A DNA stretch of 64,000 nucleotides, from assembly GCF_029626175.1 (NCBI RefSeq), contig NZ_JARUBM010000002.1:6589001-6653000 (forward strand), given 5' to 3'. The stretch comes from Micromonospora sp. WMMD1082. Its GTDB lineage: Bacteria; Actinomycetota; Actinomycetes; Mycobacteriales; Micromonosporaceae. The notes beneath the pieces are model-generated. The model was not told the DNA's origin, ran no database searches, and worked only from the letters and a program-made list of their open reading frames with translations. Below, in pieces: positions 42,180 through 51,096 of the stretch. The position numbers and the translations under genes are program-made. Each line of letters starts with the position of its first letter. Position 1 is the first letter of the stretch.

Positions 42180-42758
42180 CTAGCCTGCGCGGGCCGACAG
42201 GATCGCGGCGAACGCCGCGCGGACGTGATCGGCGACCCCGCCGCTCGCCCCCGCCTTCAGCTTGCCGTCCAGGTACAGGTAGGCCAGCCCGTGCGCCAGG
42301 GCCCAGCCGGCGGCAGCCAGCTTCTCGGCGTCGCCAGCGGGGAAGACGTTCGACATGGCGAGTTCGAGCAGCTCGTGGATCTCGGCCGCGGCCGCGACTC
42401 GCTCCTCGTCCCCCTCGTCGCAGGCGTTGCCGAACATGAGCCGGAACAGGGCGGGGCGACGGAGCGCGAACTCGACGTACCCGACCGCCAGCTCGCCAAG
42501 GTCATCCGGCGACGTCGGGCGCGCGCGGCCCTCGGTCAGGTCCGCTTTCAGGTCGCGCAGACCCTGCACGGCCAACGCGGACTCCAGGGCGTCGCGGTCG
42601 GTGAAGTGCCGGTACGGCGCGGTCGCCGAGACGCCCGCCTCGCGCGCCACGGCGCGCAGCGAGAACGGCTCGCCGGCTTCGAGCATGCCCATCGCCGTAG
42701 CCAGCAACGACGCCCGCAGGTCGCCGTGATGGTAGCCACTTTTCGCCGAAGTTGACAC
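42180..42758 (-). CDS. TetR/AcrR-family transcriptional regulator
   Basis: 192 residues. The N-terminal HTH (about 10-55) contains MLEAGEPFSLRAVAREAGVSATAPYRHFTDRDAL, and a helical ligand-binding C-terminal domain (TetR_C_33-like, with RPALFRLMFGNACDE) follows. Divergent from the old-yellow-enzyme gene with 62 bases between starts, so it should repress that gene. A TATGT...ACATA pair in the gap is a candidate operator. Confidence 0.9.
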   Translation of the reverse strand: MSTSAKSGYHHGDLRASLLATAMGMLEAGEPFSLRAVAREAGVSATAPYRHFTDRDALESALAVQGLRDLKADLTEGRARPTSPDDLGELAVGYVEFALRRPALFRLMFGNACDEGDEERVAAAAEIHELLELAMSNVFPAGDAEKLAAAGWALAHGLAYLYLDGKLKAGASGGVADHVRAAFAAILSARAG

Positions 42759-42820
42759 TGCTTACATTCCCTCCTACGCTTATGTGAGCGTCGTAAACAT
42801 ACTGCGTTCCAGGAGCAGCG

Positions 42821-44107
42821 ATGTCATCCGCAGTCCCCACCTCCGCCACCTCACCCACAGCCACCCCAAACGTCTCACCGGTCTTCACGCCGTTCACCCT
42901 CCCCAACGGGTCAATGCTCGCCAATCGCCTGGTCAAGGCCGCTATGGAAGAGAACATGGCCGCGTACGGCCAACTCCCGGACAAGGCTCTGTTCCGGCTC
43001 TACCGCCGCTGGAGTCACGGCGGGGTCGGCCTGATCATCACCGGCAACGTCATGGTGCACGCCGAGGCGCTCACCGGCCCGGCGGGCGTCGTCCTCGACG
43101 CTCACGTCCCGTTGGAGCCCTTCCGGCAGTGGGCAGCTGCCGCCAAGAGCGGTGGCGCGCGAGTGTGGATGCAGATCAACCACCCCGGGCGGCAGGTTCG
43201 CGCCGACATGCCCGGCGTCGCCTGGGGACCTTCGGCGATCCGCGTCAACCTCGGCAGGAACAGCAAGCGGTTCGCCGAGCCGGTCGCGATGACACGGGAC
43301 CAGATCGAGCAGACGATCGCCCGGTTCGCGACCACCGCCAGGCGCGCCTACGAGGCCGGCTTCGACGGCGTGGAGATCCACGCCGCACACGGGTACCTAC
43401 TCTCCCAGTTCCTCTCTCCGCTGGCCAACCAGCGCACCGACCGGTGGGGCGGCAGCCTGGAGAACCGGGCCCGGTTGCTCCTCGACATCGTCCGCGCAGT
43501 GCGTGCCGTCGTCGCTCCAGAGTTCGCCGTGGCCGTCAAGCTCAACTCGGCCGACTTTTAACGCGGCGGCTTCGACGCCGACGACGCCCGGTCGGTCATC
43601 GCGATGCTGGCGCCACTTGGCGTGGACGTCGTGGAGCTGTCGGGCGGCAGCTACGAGAGCCCGGCCATGACCGGGCAGTCCGGTGACGACCGCACCCGCG
43701 CCCGAGAGGCCTACTTCCTGACCCTCGCCGAAGAACTCGTGCGGACAAGTGAGATTCCGTTGATGCTCACCGGTGGCGTGACCCGACGCCCCGTCGCAGA
43801 AGAAGTAGTGGCCAGCGGTGTCGACCTCGTCGGCGTGGGCAGCGCCCTGGCCATCGATCCGGACCTGCCGACCAGGTGGCGGCACGACGCGGATGCCAGG
43901 GTCCAGCTCAAGCCGGTTCGCATCAAGGACAAGGCGGTGGCCTCCGCCGCGAGCATGGCGCGGGTACGCCACCAGCTACGCCGCCTCGGCGCGGGACGGC
44001 GGACGAGACCCGGCATCAACCCCACGTTCGCACTCGCCAAGGAGACGGCACTGCAGGCGTTCGCGCTACGCCGCTACCGCACCTGGCTGCGCAGCCGGCC
44101 CGCCTGA
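42821..44107 (+). pseudogene. Old yellow enzyme (NADH:flavin oxidoreductase) with in-frame stop
   Basis: Starts ATG 42821 after GGAG. Reads as an OYE-family flavoenzyme: VFTPFTLPNGSMLANRLVKAAM, MQINHPGRQ, FDGVEIHAAHGYLLSQFLSP, DRWGGSLENRARLLLDIV. At 43559 a TAA interrupts SADF|RGGFDADDA; the frame then continues without shift to 44107, with LTGGVTRRP and DLVGVGSALAIDPDLP. Relatives have Gln in the stop position (ADFQRGGF), so TTCCAA would have become TTTTAA, two adjacent C-to-T changes. The protein is cut at 246 residues and would lack FMN-binding strands. Recent inactivation or a sequencing error; a true start for the second half is not supported. Confidence 0.85.
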
Positions 44108-44220
44108 CTCGATCGTGCTGCGCGAAGGGACATCCTGGGCCTGACCGGCCGGCGTTCTGCCCTGAGCCCCTGCCTCGCAAGCGGTACGTACGTCCGCTGG
44201 TCTAGGGTTCCTGGGTGGTC

Positions 44221-44769
44221 ATGAGCGCGCAGGACGTTGTGGGCGTGATCGAGTCAGACCCGGGAGCAATGCAAATCCTTCGGGCCACGGCCGACCTTGG
44301 ATTACCGGACTGGTGGATCGGTGCCGGCTTCGTACGCAACCGCGTCTGGGACGCGATCAGCGACCTCCCGGTCTCGCCGGAGCGCGACGTGGATGTCGCC
44401 TACTTCGACCCGGAGAAGCTGGACCCACGCGAAGACGCGCGCGCCGAAGCCCTAGCCACCACGGCCCTGCCTGGGGTGCCGTGGGAGATCCGCAATCAAG
44501 CACGGATGCATCTGCGCGATGGCGACGAGCCCTACACGTCCACCCTGGACGCGATATCGCGCTGGCCGGAAACGGCAACTTGCGTCGCGGTCACCCTGCG
44601 AGGTGACTCTGTTCGCCTGGTGTCCTGCCACGGGCTGGCTGATCTCGTGGGAATGGTTGTCCGCCCCTCGCCAGCCTTCAATACCGTAGCGGGCCGCGCG
44701 AAGGTACAGCACCGCGTAGGGGCCAAGGGATGGCGCGACCGATGGACCGGACTACGGCTGGAGATCTAG
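44221..44769 (+). CDS. Nucleotidyltransferase-fold protein (NTP_transf_6/DUF925-like)
   Basis: 182 residues from ATG 44221; GTG 44215 is also possible. The polymerase-beta-like core is WWIGAGFVRNRVWDAI followed by RDVDVAYFD with the D-x-D metal motif; a third acidic region and DGDEPYTSTLDAISRWPETATCVAV follow. It would transfer a nucleotide to an unknown target. It lies alone downstream of the broken OYE gene. Confidence 0.82.
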   Translation: MSAQDVVGVIESDPGAMQILRATADLGLPDWWIGAGFVRNRVWDAISDLPVSPERDVDVAYFDPEKLDPREDARAEALATTALPGVPWEIRNQARMHLRDGDEPYTSTLDAISRWPETATCVAVTLRGDSVRLVSCHGLADLVGMVVRPSPAFNTVAGRAKVQHRVGAKGWRDRWTGLRLEI

Positions 44770-44824
44770 TGCCTCGCCACGCAACCTTGAACCGGTAATC
44801 CGGGTCCCACTACGCAGCCGGTCC

Positions 44825-44873
44825 AGATCTTGGACACTTCCCGTGAGCGCCGAACGGAAACTTTCCAAGATCT
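44825..44873. repeat. Dispersed palindromic element, copy 2
   Basis: Starts AGATCTTGGACACTTCCCG and ends CTTTCCAAGATCT; same ends, length (49 bases) and internal ACGGAA as the copy at 9602-9650. The arms pair imperfectly, with compensating positions. The two copies are about 35 kb apart. Confidence 0.8.
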
Positions 44874-45049
44874 CGCGTCCGCATCTCATTTCTTGAGAAG
44901 TTCGCGCCGACCCGCCTCGGCTACTTCCAGATCTCCGGCCCGAACGTGCGGTGTCCGTCTTCCGGGAGTCGCCGGGTCAGTTCAGGCCGGGACCGGCTAC
45001 GGGTGGTCCTGCCTGCCTTGGCGGTGCGGCGTCGACTCGACGGCGGGCT

Positions 45050-45086
45050 ACAACTGACCATGTATTTGATCTGATACAGTAGTTGT
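45050..45086 (+). promoter_or_regulatory. Leaderless promoter with nested palindromes for PadR operon
   Basis: An outer inverted repeat ACAACT...AGTTGT (45050-45055 and 45081-45086) encloses TGTAT...ATACA (45061-45077). The -10 TACAGT (45075-45080) ends 7 bases before GTG 45088. A PadR dimer bound here would cover the -10 and start. Confidence 0.6.
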
Positions 45087-45087
45087 C

Positions 45088-45492
45088 GTGGTTGATAAGT
45101 CCGTCCTCGCCGACGACGAGGTGCTCGCCGCCGACCTGCTGCGCGGTCACACCGACACGATCGTGCTGGGCATCCTGCGCCGCACCGACAGCTACGGCTT
45201 CGAGATCTTCAAGTGGATCCGGGACAGCACCGGTGGCCGTCACGAGATCAAGGAAGCCACCCTCTACGCCAGCTACCGCCGCCTCGCCCGCGACGGGCTC
45301 ATCGAGTCGTACTGGGGCGACGAGACCCAGGGCGGCCGGCGCAAGTACTACCGGATCACCGACGCCGGCCGGGCCGTCTACCACCGCAACGTGGCGGCCT
45401 GGTCGGTGACCCGCGACCTCATCGACACCCTGCTCGACCTGGCCGACCGCTCCGGCCACCCCGACACATCTGCTGGAGGGCAGTCCGCATGA
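45088..45492 (+). CDS. PadR-family transcriptional regulator
   Basis: 134 residues from GTG 45088. The N-terminal winged HTH contains ILRRTDSYGFEIFKWIRDST, EIKEATLYASYRRLARDGLIESYWG and RRKYYRITDAGRAVY, the PadR hallmark. The stop overlaps the next ATG by 4 bases. It likely autorepresses this two-gene operon. Confidence 0.92.
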   Translation: MVDKSVLADDEVLAADLLRGHTDTIVLGILRRTDSYGFEIFKWIRDSTGGRHEIKEATLYASYRRLARDGLIESYWGDETQGGRRKYYRITDAGRAVYHRNVAAWSVTRDLIDTLLDLADRSGHPDTSAGGQSA

Positions 45493-46394
45493 CCACCGCA
45501 CGCTCGACCCACGATGCCGCGCTGGACGTCCATCGCCTCCTCGACGAGGCGTTCGCCGGCGCCGAGATGAGCCCCGAACGGCAGGATCTCAAGGAGGAGA
45601 TCCGGGCCAACCTGGTCGCCCGCGTCGGCGAGTTGGTCGACACCGGGCTGCACCCCGCGACCGCCGCCCGCCAGGCCATGACGGAACTCGGCGACCTCGG
45701 TCCACTGCTCGACGCCGCCCCGGCCGGCGACGGCGGGTCACCGGCGCCGGAATGGGCCCGCCACCGGGTCCGCCCGGCACCCGGATTCCTGGTGCGCACG
45801 GCGTTCCTGGCCACGCTCGGCGTCGCCGGGCTCGTCCTCGTGGCGCTCGCGGCGACCGGCACGGCCGTACCGTCGGGTTGGTTGCTCGTCGCGGTCGCCG
45901 CCGTCGCGGTCGGTGCCGGCGCCGGCACCGCCGACGCCCTGCGCCAGGAGACCTCGACCAGCTACCCGATGCCCACGCCCCGAGCCGCCGGGTACGGGCT
46001 CGCCGTCGCCCTCGGGCTGGCCGCGCTCGGCGCGGGATGGCACTACCTGACCAGCGACGCGCTGCCGTGGCTGCTCGGTGGTGCCCTCGCGGTGGTCGCC
46101 TCGGTGGTGCTGTTCACCTATCTCGGCGGCACCCAGACCAACCGACACAAGCCGTGGGTGCTGCGCATCGAGGCGACGCACCGCGACGGCGTCGACCGCT
46201 TCACCCAGGATCCGGCCGCCGCCGCCCGGTTCGGGCTCTACACGGCCACCACCTGGTTGATCGCCATCGCGGCCTTTGTGGTGCTCGGCGTCACCGTCGG
46301 CTGGGTCTGGTCCTGGCTCGCCCTGCTCGCCGGCACCGCCGCCATGCTGGTCATGCTCGCCCGCATGCAGTTCGGTCAGCGCCACCCGGCCTGA
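45489..46394 (+). CDS. Permease prefix-domain membrane protein
   Basis: 301 residues. Residues about 1-75 match the permease-prefix-domain pattern (DVHRLLDEAFAGAE..RQDLKEEIRANLVARVGELVDTGLHPATAARQAMTELGD). Seven or so hydrophobic helices follow. No ABC or permease catalytic motif is visible. In other actinomycetes such proteins sit beside PadR regulators and respond to membrane stress or antibiotics. Function unknown. Confidence 0.8.
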   Translation: MTTARSTHDAALDVHRLLDEAFAGAEMSPERQDLKEEIRANLVARVGELVDTGLHPATAARQAMTELGDLGPLLDAAPAGDGGSPAPEWARHRVRPAPGFLVRTAFLATLGVAGLVLVALAATGTAVPSGWLLVAVAAVAVGAGAGTADALRQETSTSYPMPTPRAAGYGLAVALGLAALGAGWHYLTSDALPWLLGGALAVVASVVLFTYLGGTQTNRHKPWVLRIEATHRDGVDRFTQDPAAAARFGLYTATTWLIAIAAFVVLGVTVGWVWSWLALLAGTAAMLVMLARMQFGQRHPA

Positions 46395-46544
46395 CGGTGC
46401 CAGCGCCAGCGCGCCGACCGCCGGGGGCTATGCCGGCCGGCGATAGCACAGGTGATTCAGCTCGACAGGGCGCGCAGGGAAGCCACCGAACCCCGGCCAC
46501 CGAACCCGGCCACCGCACCGACCGGCGCGGCGGCCGGGGGATCG

Positions 46545-48275
46545 CTAGAGCTGGTCGGGGGCGTCGATGCCGAGCAACCCCAGGCCGATACGCAGGGTGT
46601 CGCCGGTGAGACGACAGAGCGCGAGCCGGTTGCCGCGCCACGGTTGCTCGGCACGCAGCACGGGGCAGCGTTCGTAGAACGCGGTGAAGGTCTGCGCCAA
46701 CCGGTACAGGTAGGCGCAGAGCCGGTGCGGCTCGTAGCCGGCGACGACCTCGGTGAGGGTGTCGGCGAAGGCGTCGAGGTCGAGGATCAGCGCCCGCTCG
46801 GCCGGTTCCAGCGCGGCGGTCGGGTCGACCGTCGCGTCGGCACCCCCGGCCCTGGCCAGGATGGAGCGGACGCGGGCGTGCGCGTACTGGAGGTAGACGC
46901 CGGTGTTGCCGGTCAGCGCCAGCATCCGCTGCGGATCGTAGGTGTAGTCGCGGGTACGACCGGTGGCCAGGTCGGCGTACTTGACGGCGCCGATGCCGAC
47001 CTGCCGGGCCCGCTCGTGCAGCGCCGCCCCGGTCAACCCCGGGTTCTTGGCGGCGACCACCTCGCGGGCCCGGTCGACCGCCTCGGTGAGCAGGTCGACC
47101 AGGCGTACGGTGTCGCCGGCCCGGGTCTTGAACGGCCGTCCGTCGGGGCCGAGGACGGTGCCGAAGGCCACGTGCACGGCGGGCACGGCCGACGGTAGCC
47201 AGCCGGCCCGCCGGGCGGTGTCGAAGACCATCCGGAAGTGCAGCGCCTGCCGGGCGTCAACGACGTACAGCAGCCGGTCGGCGTGCAGCTCGGCGACCCG
47301 CTGCCGCAGCGCCGCGAGGTCGGTCGCGGCGTAGCCGAACCCGCCGTCGCGCTTGCGGACGATCAGCGGCGTCGGGTCGCCGTCCGGCCCGCGTACGTCA
47401 TCGAAGAAGACGCAGAGCGCACCGTCGCTGGTCACCGCGACCGCCCGGCGCTCCAGCTCGGCGGCGACATCGGGCAGCGCGGTGTTGTACGCGCTCTCCC
47501 CCACCGCGTCGGCGCCGGTCAGCCGCACGCCGAGCCGGTCGTAGACGTCGGTGAAGTAGCGGGTGGACTCGGCGACGATGTCCCGCCAGGCGGCGACGGT
47601 CGCCGGGTCACCGGCCTGCAACGCCACCACCCGCCGCCGGGCCCGGTCGGCGAACGCGGGGTCGGCGTCGAACTCCGACCGGGCCTGCCGGTAGAGCGTC
47701 GCCAGCCGGCGCATCGTGGCGGCGTCGTCCGTGGTTTGCGGCGCGGGGTGCTCGACCTGGTACTGGATGAGCATGCCGAACTGGGTGCCCCAGTCGCCGA
47801 TGTGGTTGCGGCGCACCACGGTGCCGCCGAGGTGTTCGAGGATCCGCACCAGCGCGTCCCCGATGATGGTGGAGCGCAGGTGGCCGACGTGCATCTCCTT
47901 GGCGATGTTCGGCTGCGAGTAGTCGATCACCGTGACGACGCCGGCCTCGGGGGTGCCGACGCCCAGCCGGGGTGCGGCGAGCCGGCCGGCGAGCTGCGCC
48001 AGCAGCGCCCGGTCGGTCAGGTCCAGGTTGACGAAGCCCGGCCCGGCCACCCCGGCGGCGGCCACGGGACCGTCGGCGGGCAGCGCCGCGACGACCTCCG
48101 CCGCGACGTCGCGCGGGCTGCGCCGCAGCAGCCGCGCCGCCGCCAGCACCCCGTCGGCCTGGAAGTCGGCGTGCTCCGAGCGTCGGACCTGCGGCGCGAG
48201 GTCCGGCAGCCCGAGTCGGGCCGCCGCGGCGGTGACGGTGTCGGACAACGACGAGGCCAGCGAGGGCACGGTCAC
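46545..48275 (-). CDS. argS: Arginyl-tRNA synthetase
   Basis: Charges tRNA-Arg with arginine using ATP. 576 residues from GTG 48275, which has a GGGGAG ribosome-binding site; the frame is open further upstream but that part is not credible. The N-terminal arginyl-specific domain is followed by the class I HIGH motif as HVGHLRSTIIGDALVRILEHLG. The KMSK region is replaced as in most ArgS (FKTRAGDTVRLVDLL). The C-terminal DALR anticodon-binding domain has YLQYAHARVRSILARAG and YRLAQTFTAFYERCPVL. An essential enzyme; monocistronic. Confidence 0.95.
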   Translation of the reverse strand: MTVPSLASSLSDTVTAAAARLGLPDLAPQVRRSEHADFQADGVLAAARLLRRSPRDVAAEVVAALPADGPVAAAGVAGPGFVNLDLTDRALLAQLAGRLAAPRLGVGTPEAGVVTVIDYSQPNIAKEMHVGHLRSTIIGDALVRILEHLGGTVVRRNHIGDWGTQFGMLIQYQVEHPAPQTTDDAATMRRLATLYRQARSEFDADPAFADRARRRVVALQAGDPATVAAWRDIVAESTRYFTDVYDRLGVRLTGADAVGESAYNTALPDVAAELERRAVAVTSDGALCVFFDDVRGPDGDPTPLIVRKRDGGFGYAATDLAALRQRVAELHADRLLYVVDARQALHFRMVFDTARRAGWLPSAVPAVHVAFGTVLGPDGRPFKTRAGDTVRLVDLLTEAVDRAREVVAAKNPGLTGAALHERARQVGIGAVKYADLATGRTRDYTYDPQRMLALTGNTGVYLQYAHARVRSILARAGGADATVDPTAALEPAERALILDLDAFADTLTEVVAGYEPHRLCAYLYRLAQTFTAFYERCPVLRAEQPWRGNRLALCRLTGDTLRIGLGLLGIDAPDQL

Positions 48276-48582
48276 GGGTACTCCCCAGGACGGGACGGGA
48301 TCGTCACGAAGGCCGGCCGGCCGCACGGCGGGTGCGGGCACGACGGGCGGAGCGCGCGAGAAAGGACGGACGACTATCGTCGTCGCAGGCGCGAGCGGCG
48401 GACGGCGACCAGCACCGAATCCATCTCCACCGCCTCGAACGCCAGGGCCGCGAACCGAGCGCGACCAGATGCCCGGCAGTGTACGCGCCGCGCCGGGCTG
48501 TCGGTCATCCGCCGGTACGCCGCGTGACGTCATAGGAAAAACCCTGATTCCCCGGTGGCAACGACTCTCTAGGGTCGGTCGC
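48276..48582. other. Intergenic region between divergent argS and lipoprotein genes
   Basis: 307 bases, no credible gene. It holds the perfect palindrome TGACGTCA at 48526-48533 and a -10 box TAGGGT at 48570-48575, 7 bases before ATG 48583. I see no terminator or RNA. Confidence 0.5.
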
Positions 48583-50058
48583 ATGGTGCGCAAGGTTGTC
48601 TCGGCTGTCCTCACGGTGACGCTGCTGCTCGCCGCGACGGCCTGCACCGGCGGGTCGCCGGTCGATCCGGCCGGCACGGTCGACGAGGACCCGTACAGCG
48701 AGTCCGCGCTGCGGTACGGGATGGCGCCCGCACCGCATCCCGACCTGACGTACCAGCCCGACGTGGTCCTCGTCGGCGGCGGTGGCCGCTCGGTCCGGTC
48801 GGTCACCGCCGATGGGCTGACCTGGCGGATCGACGGCGCCGCGCCCCGCGCCGGTGACCTGGCCCCCGGCAAGGTCATGTTCGTCACCGGTCGCGGCGTC
48901 GGCCGGGTGCTCGACCTCCAGCACGAGGGAGGCGATCTGCTCGTCACGATCGGGCCGGTCACCGTCACCGACGTGATCCGCGACGGCGTCCTGGAGATGC
49001 GGGACATCGCGATCGAGGACCCGGTGATCTACCAGGCCGGTGAGCCGATCTGGGCGACGCCCGAGGAGGAGGCCGACGAGGCGCTACCCACCCCGTCCGG
49101 CCGGGCCGGCCGCAGCGCGCCGCTGCGGCTCGCCCCGCTGCCGCCCCGCCCCGCGCAGCCGGCACCGATCCGCGGCGGCGGCGAGGTCAGATCGGTCGTC
49201 GCCAACTTCTCCACCGGCGTCAGCCTCAACAGTGGCGCCGGGGTCAGCTTCAACTACGACCACAACGGTACGAAGCTGTTCGGGCGGGCCACGCTCACCT
49301 TCGCGCAGCCGACGGCGGGCTTCTATCTCAGCATCAAGGGCGGCTCCATCGGCCGGGCGGAGCTGTCGGTCAGCGGTGGCTTCGGGGTCCGGTACTCGTT
49401 CGAGGCCGGCATCCGGGACGGGCAGAACATCAGGGCGGTGCTCCCCATCCCGGTGGAGTTCAGCATCCCGCTGGGCACCGTGCTCGGCGTACCGCTGGCG
49501 CTGACCATCAGCCAGACGGTCAAGGTCACCACCGCGTTCGGCGCGAAGGTGGGCACCATCAAGGGCCAGGGCGAGTTCTCGCTCGCCGGTTCGCTCGGCT
49601 ACGGGTACGCCAACGGCAGGTTCGGCCCGCAGGTCAGCAAGAACTTCCAGCGCAAGGAGAGCCTGATCAATTCCCTGCGTGGGGTGCCGGTCGGGGTGAT
49701 GGGATTGCTCATCGAGCACCGGGTCCGGTTCGATGTCGGGTTCAGCGCGTTCGTGCTCAAGGCCGGCCTCTTCTTCGAGGTGTCGACGGCCTACGGGACG
49801 ACGATCGGTTCGGCGCTGGGTGCCCCGCTGGCGGTCTGCCGGGGGGTGGGGATCGGCGTCCGGGGCTCGTACGGCATCGGCTACACGATCCTGGCCCCGG
49901 TGGTGAACGTGATCAACAAGTTTCTCAACCTGATCAACGTCAAACCGATCAACTCGTCCGGCAAGCTGGGGCCGCCGCCGTACCTCATCCACAGCGCGGA
50001 CGAGGTCATCCCGCCCGGCACCAAGCTCTGCGGCACCCCGCAACCAGCCGGCGACTGA
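48583..50058 (+). CDS. Large putative lipoprotein, function unknown
   Basis: 491 residues. The N-terminus MVRKVVSAVLTVTLLLAATAC ends in a lipobox-like ATAC, so lipid attachment to Cys is likely. Residues about 50-160 are a beta-rich region; a Pro/Ala/Arg-rich linker follows at about 165-200. Residues about 205-440 are repetitive beta strands with alternating Gly, Phe and Ser (e.g. SFNYDHNGTKLFGRATLTF and GGFGVRYSFEAGIRDG), beta-barrel or beta-prism in style. No domain is recognised. It is convergent with a VOC gene, 30 bases away. Confidence 0.8.
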   Translation: MVRKVVSAVLTVTLLLAATACTGGSPVDPAGTVDEDPYSESALRYGMAPAPHPDLTYQPDVVLVGGGGRSVRSVTADGLTWRIDGAAPRAGDLAPGKVMFVTGRGVGRVLDLQHEGGDLLVTIGPVTVTDVIRDGVLEMRDIAIEDPVIYQAGEPIWATPEEEADEALPTPSGRAGRSAPLRLAPLPPRPAQPAPIRGGGEVRSVVANFSTGVSLNSGAGVSFNYDHNGTKLFGRATLTFAQPTAGFYLSIKGGSIGRAELSVSGGFGVRYSFEAGIRDGQNIRAVLPIPVEFSIPLGTVLGVPLALTISQTVKVTTAFGAKVGTIKGQGEFSLAGSLGYGYANGRFGPQVSKNFQRKESLINSLRGVPVGVMGLLIEHRVRFDVGFSAFVLKAGLFFEVSTAYGTTIGSALGAPLAVCRGVGIGVRGSYGIGYTILAPVVNVINKFLNLINVKPINSSGKLGPPPYLIHSADEVIPPGTKLCGTPQPAGD

Positions 50059-50088
50059 GCCGGCGGGGCCGGTTGCCCGGCGCACCGG

Positions 50089-50553
50089 TCACGAAGGGTC
50101 GGTGCCGAAGCCGTCGAGCGTGGCCCGCTCGTCGAGCGTGCGCAGCTCCTGGAACACGGTGATGTGCAGACCGGCCGAGGCGTCGAGGCGGGCGTTGACC
50201 GACTGCCACGGCGTGGTGGTGGGTGGTGCCAACTGCGCGGCGCCGCCGGCGACCAGCCGATCGGTGGTGGCGGCGGTGTCGTCGACCTCGAACGCCACCC
50301 GGATGCGCGGTGCGACCTGTCGCCCCACCTCGACCTCGTCGATCATCCGCTTCTGCGCCGGATTGGCGATCTCCAGCGTCGCGCGGCCGGCGTCCAGGAT
50401 CACCACCCGGGCGTCGTCGCCGCTGGAGAACGCCGCCTGTTCCGGCAGGCCCAGCACGTCGCGGTAGAACCGCACCGCCGCCTCGTAGTCGTCGGCCTCC
50501 ACCACGAGCCGCAGTTGGCGTACCGGCGACGCGGGCACCTCGGGTGAACTCAT
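50089..50553 (-). CDS. VOC-family protein
   Basis: About 154 residues from ATG 50553; ATG 50565 is also possible, but its ribosome-binding site is too close. The single VOC module has VRQLRLVVEADDYEAAVRFYRDVLGL at the N-terminus, then GRATLEIANPAQK and AFEVDDTAATTDRLVAGGA. The metal His/Glu set is incomplete (no early His), so it may bind rather than catalyse. It lies 31 bases downstream of the MarR gene and probably shares its transcript. Confidence 0.82.
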   Translation of the reverse strand: MSSPEVPASPVRQLRLVVEADDYEAAVRFYRDVLGLPEQAAFSSGDDARVVILDAGRATLEIANPAQKRMIDEVEVGRQVAPRIRVAFEVDDTAATTDRLVAGGAAQLAPPTTTPWQSVNARLDASAGLHITVFQELRTLDERATLDGFGTDPS

Positions 50554-50584
50554 TGCCGTCAACATCCTCTCCGGAAGGACCCGC

Positions 50585-51034
50585 TCAGTCGGGCAGGTCG
50601 GCGATTCGGGTCGAGAGCCTGCGCAGCGTCGCGAGCTCGTCGGCGCTGACGTGGGCGAGGAAGCGGGACCGCACCGAGACGAGATGGTACGGCGCCGCCT
50701 GTTCGAGGACCCCGAAGCCGTCGTCGGTCAGGTGCAGGATGCAGCCCCGCGCGTCCTGCGGATCGGGCTCCTTCTCGATGAGCCCCCGGGCCTGCATGCG
50801 GGCCGCGTGGTGGGACAGCCGGCTGCGCGACCATTCCATCTTGGCGGCCAGGTCCTTGAGCGCCCACCGACGGTCCGGCTTCTCCGACAGGGTGCTCAGC
50901 ACCTCGTAGTCCGCCGGCGACAGCCCCGAGTCGCGGGCCAGGTCCCGGCCGATCCGCGCGGGCAGCGCGACGAGCAGGCGCCGGAAGGCCCGCCACGCCC
51001 GCTCCTCGTCCTCACTCAGCCAGGCGGTGTCCAC
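50585..51034 (-). CDS. MarR-family transcriptional regulator
   Basis: 149 residues. The winged HTH (about 40-105) contains LSPADYEVLSTLSEKPDRRWALKDLAAKMEWSRSRLSHHAARMQARGLIEKEPDPQDARGCILHLTDDG. It is divergent from the FMN-reductase/GNAT gene, with two operator-like palindromes between them, so it probably represses both sides. Confidence 0.92.
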   Translation of the reverse strand: MDTAWLSEDEERAWRAFRRLLVALPARIGRDLARDSGLSPADYEVLSTLSEKPDRRWALKDLAAKMEWSRSRLSHHAARMQARGLIEKEPDPQDARGCILHLTDDGFGVLEQAAPYHLVSVRSRFLAHVSADELATLRRLSTRIADLPD

Positions 51035-51052
51035 CCGACCACCCTACCCCTC

Positions 51053-51096
51053 GTTGACACGTCACAGAAAGCCCTCGTACTATCGTTGACATGTCA
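51053..51096 (+). promoter_or_regulatory. Promoter with two MarR-type operators
   Basis: TTGACA (51054-51059), an 18-base spacer and TACTAT (51078-51083); ATG 51091 is 7 bases later, a leaderless start. Two related palindromes, GTTGACACGTCA (51053-51064) and GTTGACATGTCA (51085-51096), lie 32 bases apart, about three helical turns, one on the -35 and one on the start. The binding protein should be the divergent MarR. Confidence 0.75.

Larger units (their letters stand above)
44770..45087. other. Intergenic region with dispersed palindrome and PadR operator
   Basis: 318 bases without a credible gene. It holds the second copy of the AGATCTTGG palindrome (44825-44873) and the PadR operator/promoter (45050-45086). 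Confidence 0.6.

Noticed and set aside
43559..43561. Programmed readthrough or recoding at the OYE stop
   Set aside because: TAA is the least likely stop to be recoded and no structure or known stimulatory context follows; nonsense mutation or sequencing error is simpler.
43604..44107. Independent gene starting at ATG 43604
   Set aside because: It is the same frame as the OYE gene and begins inside a conserved barrel strand; no ribosome-binding site.
48276..49007. N-terminal extension of argS open to 49007
   Set aside because: The extension overlaps the lipoprotein gene antisense, and GTG 48275 has a good ribosome-binding site and gives the normal ArsG-free ArgS length and N-terminal domain.
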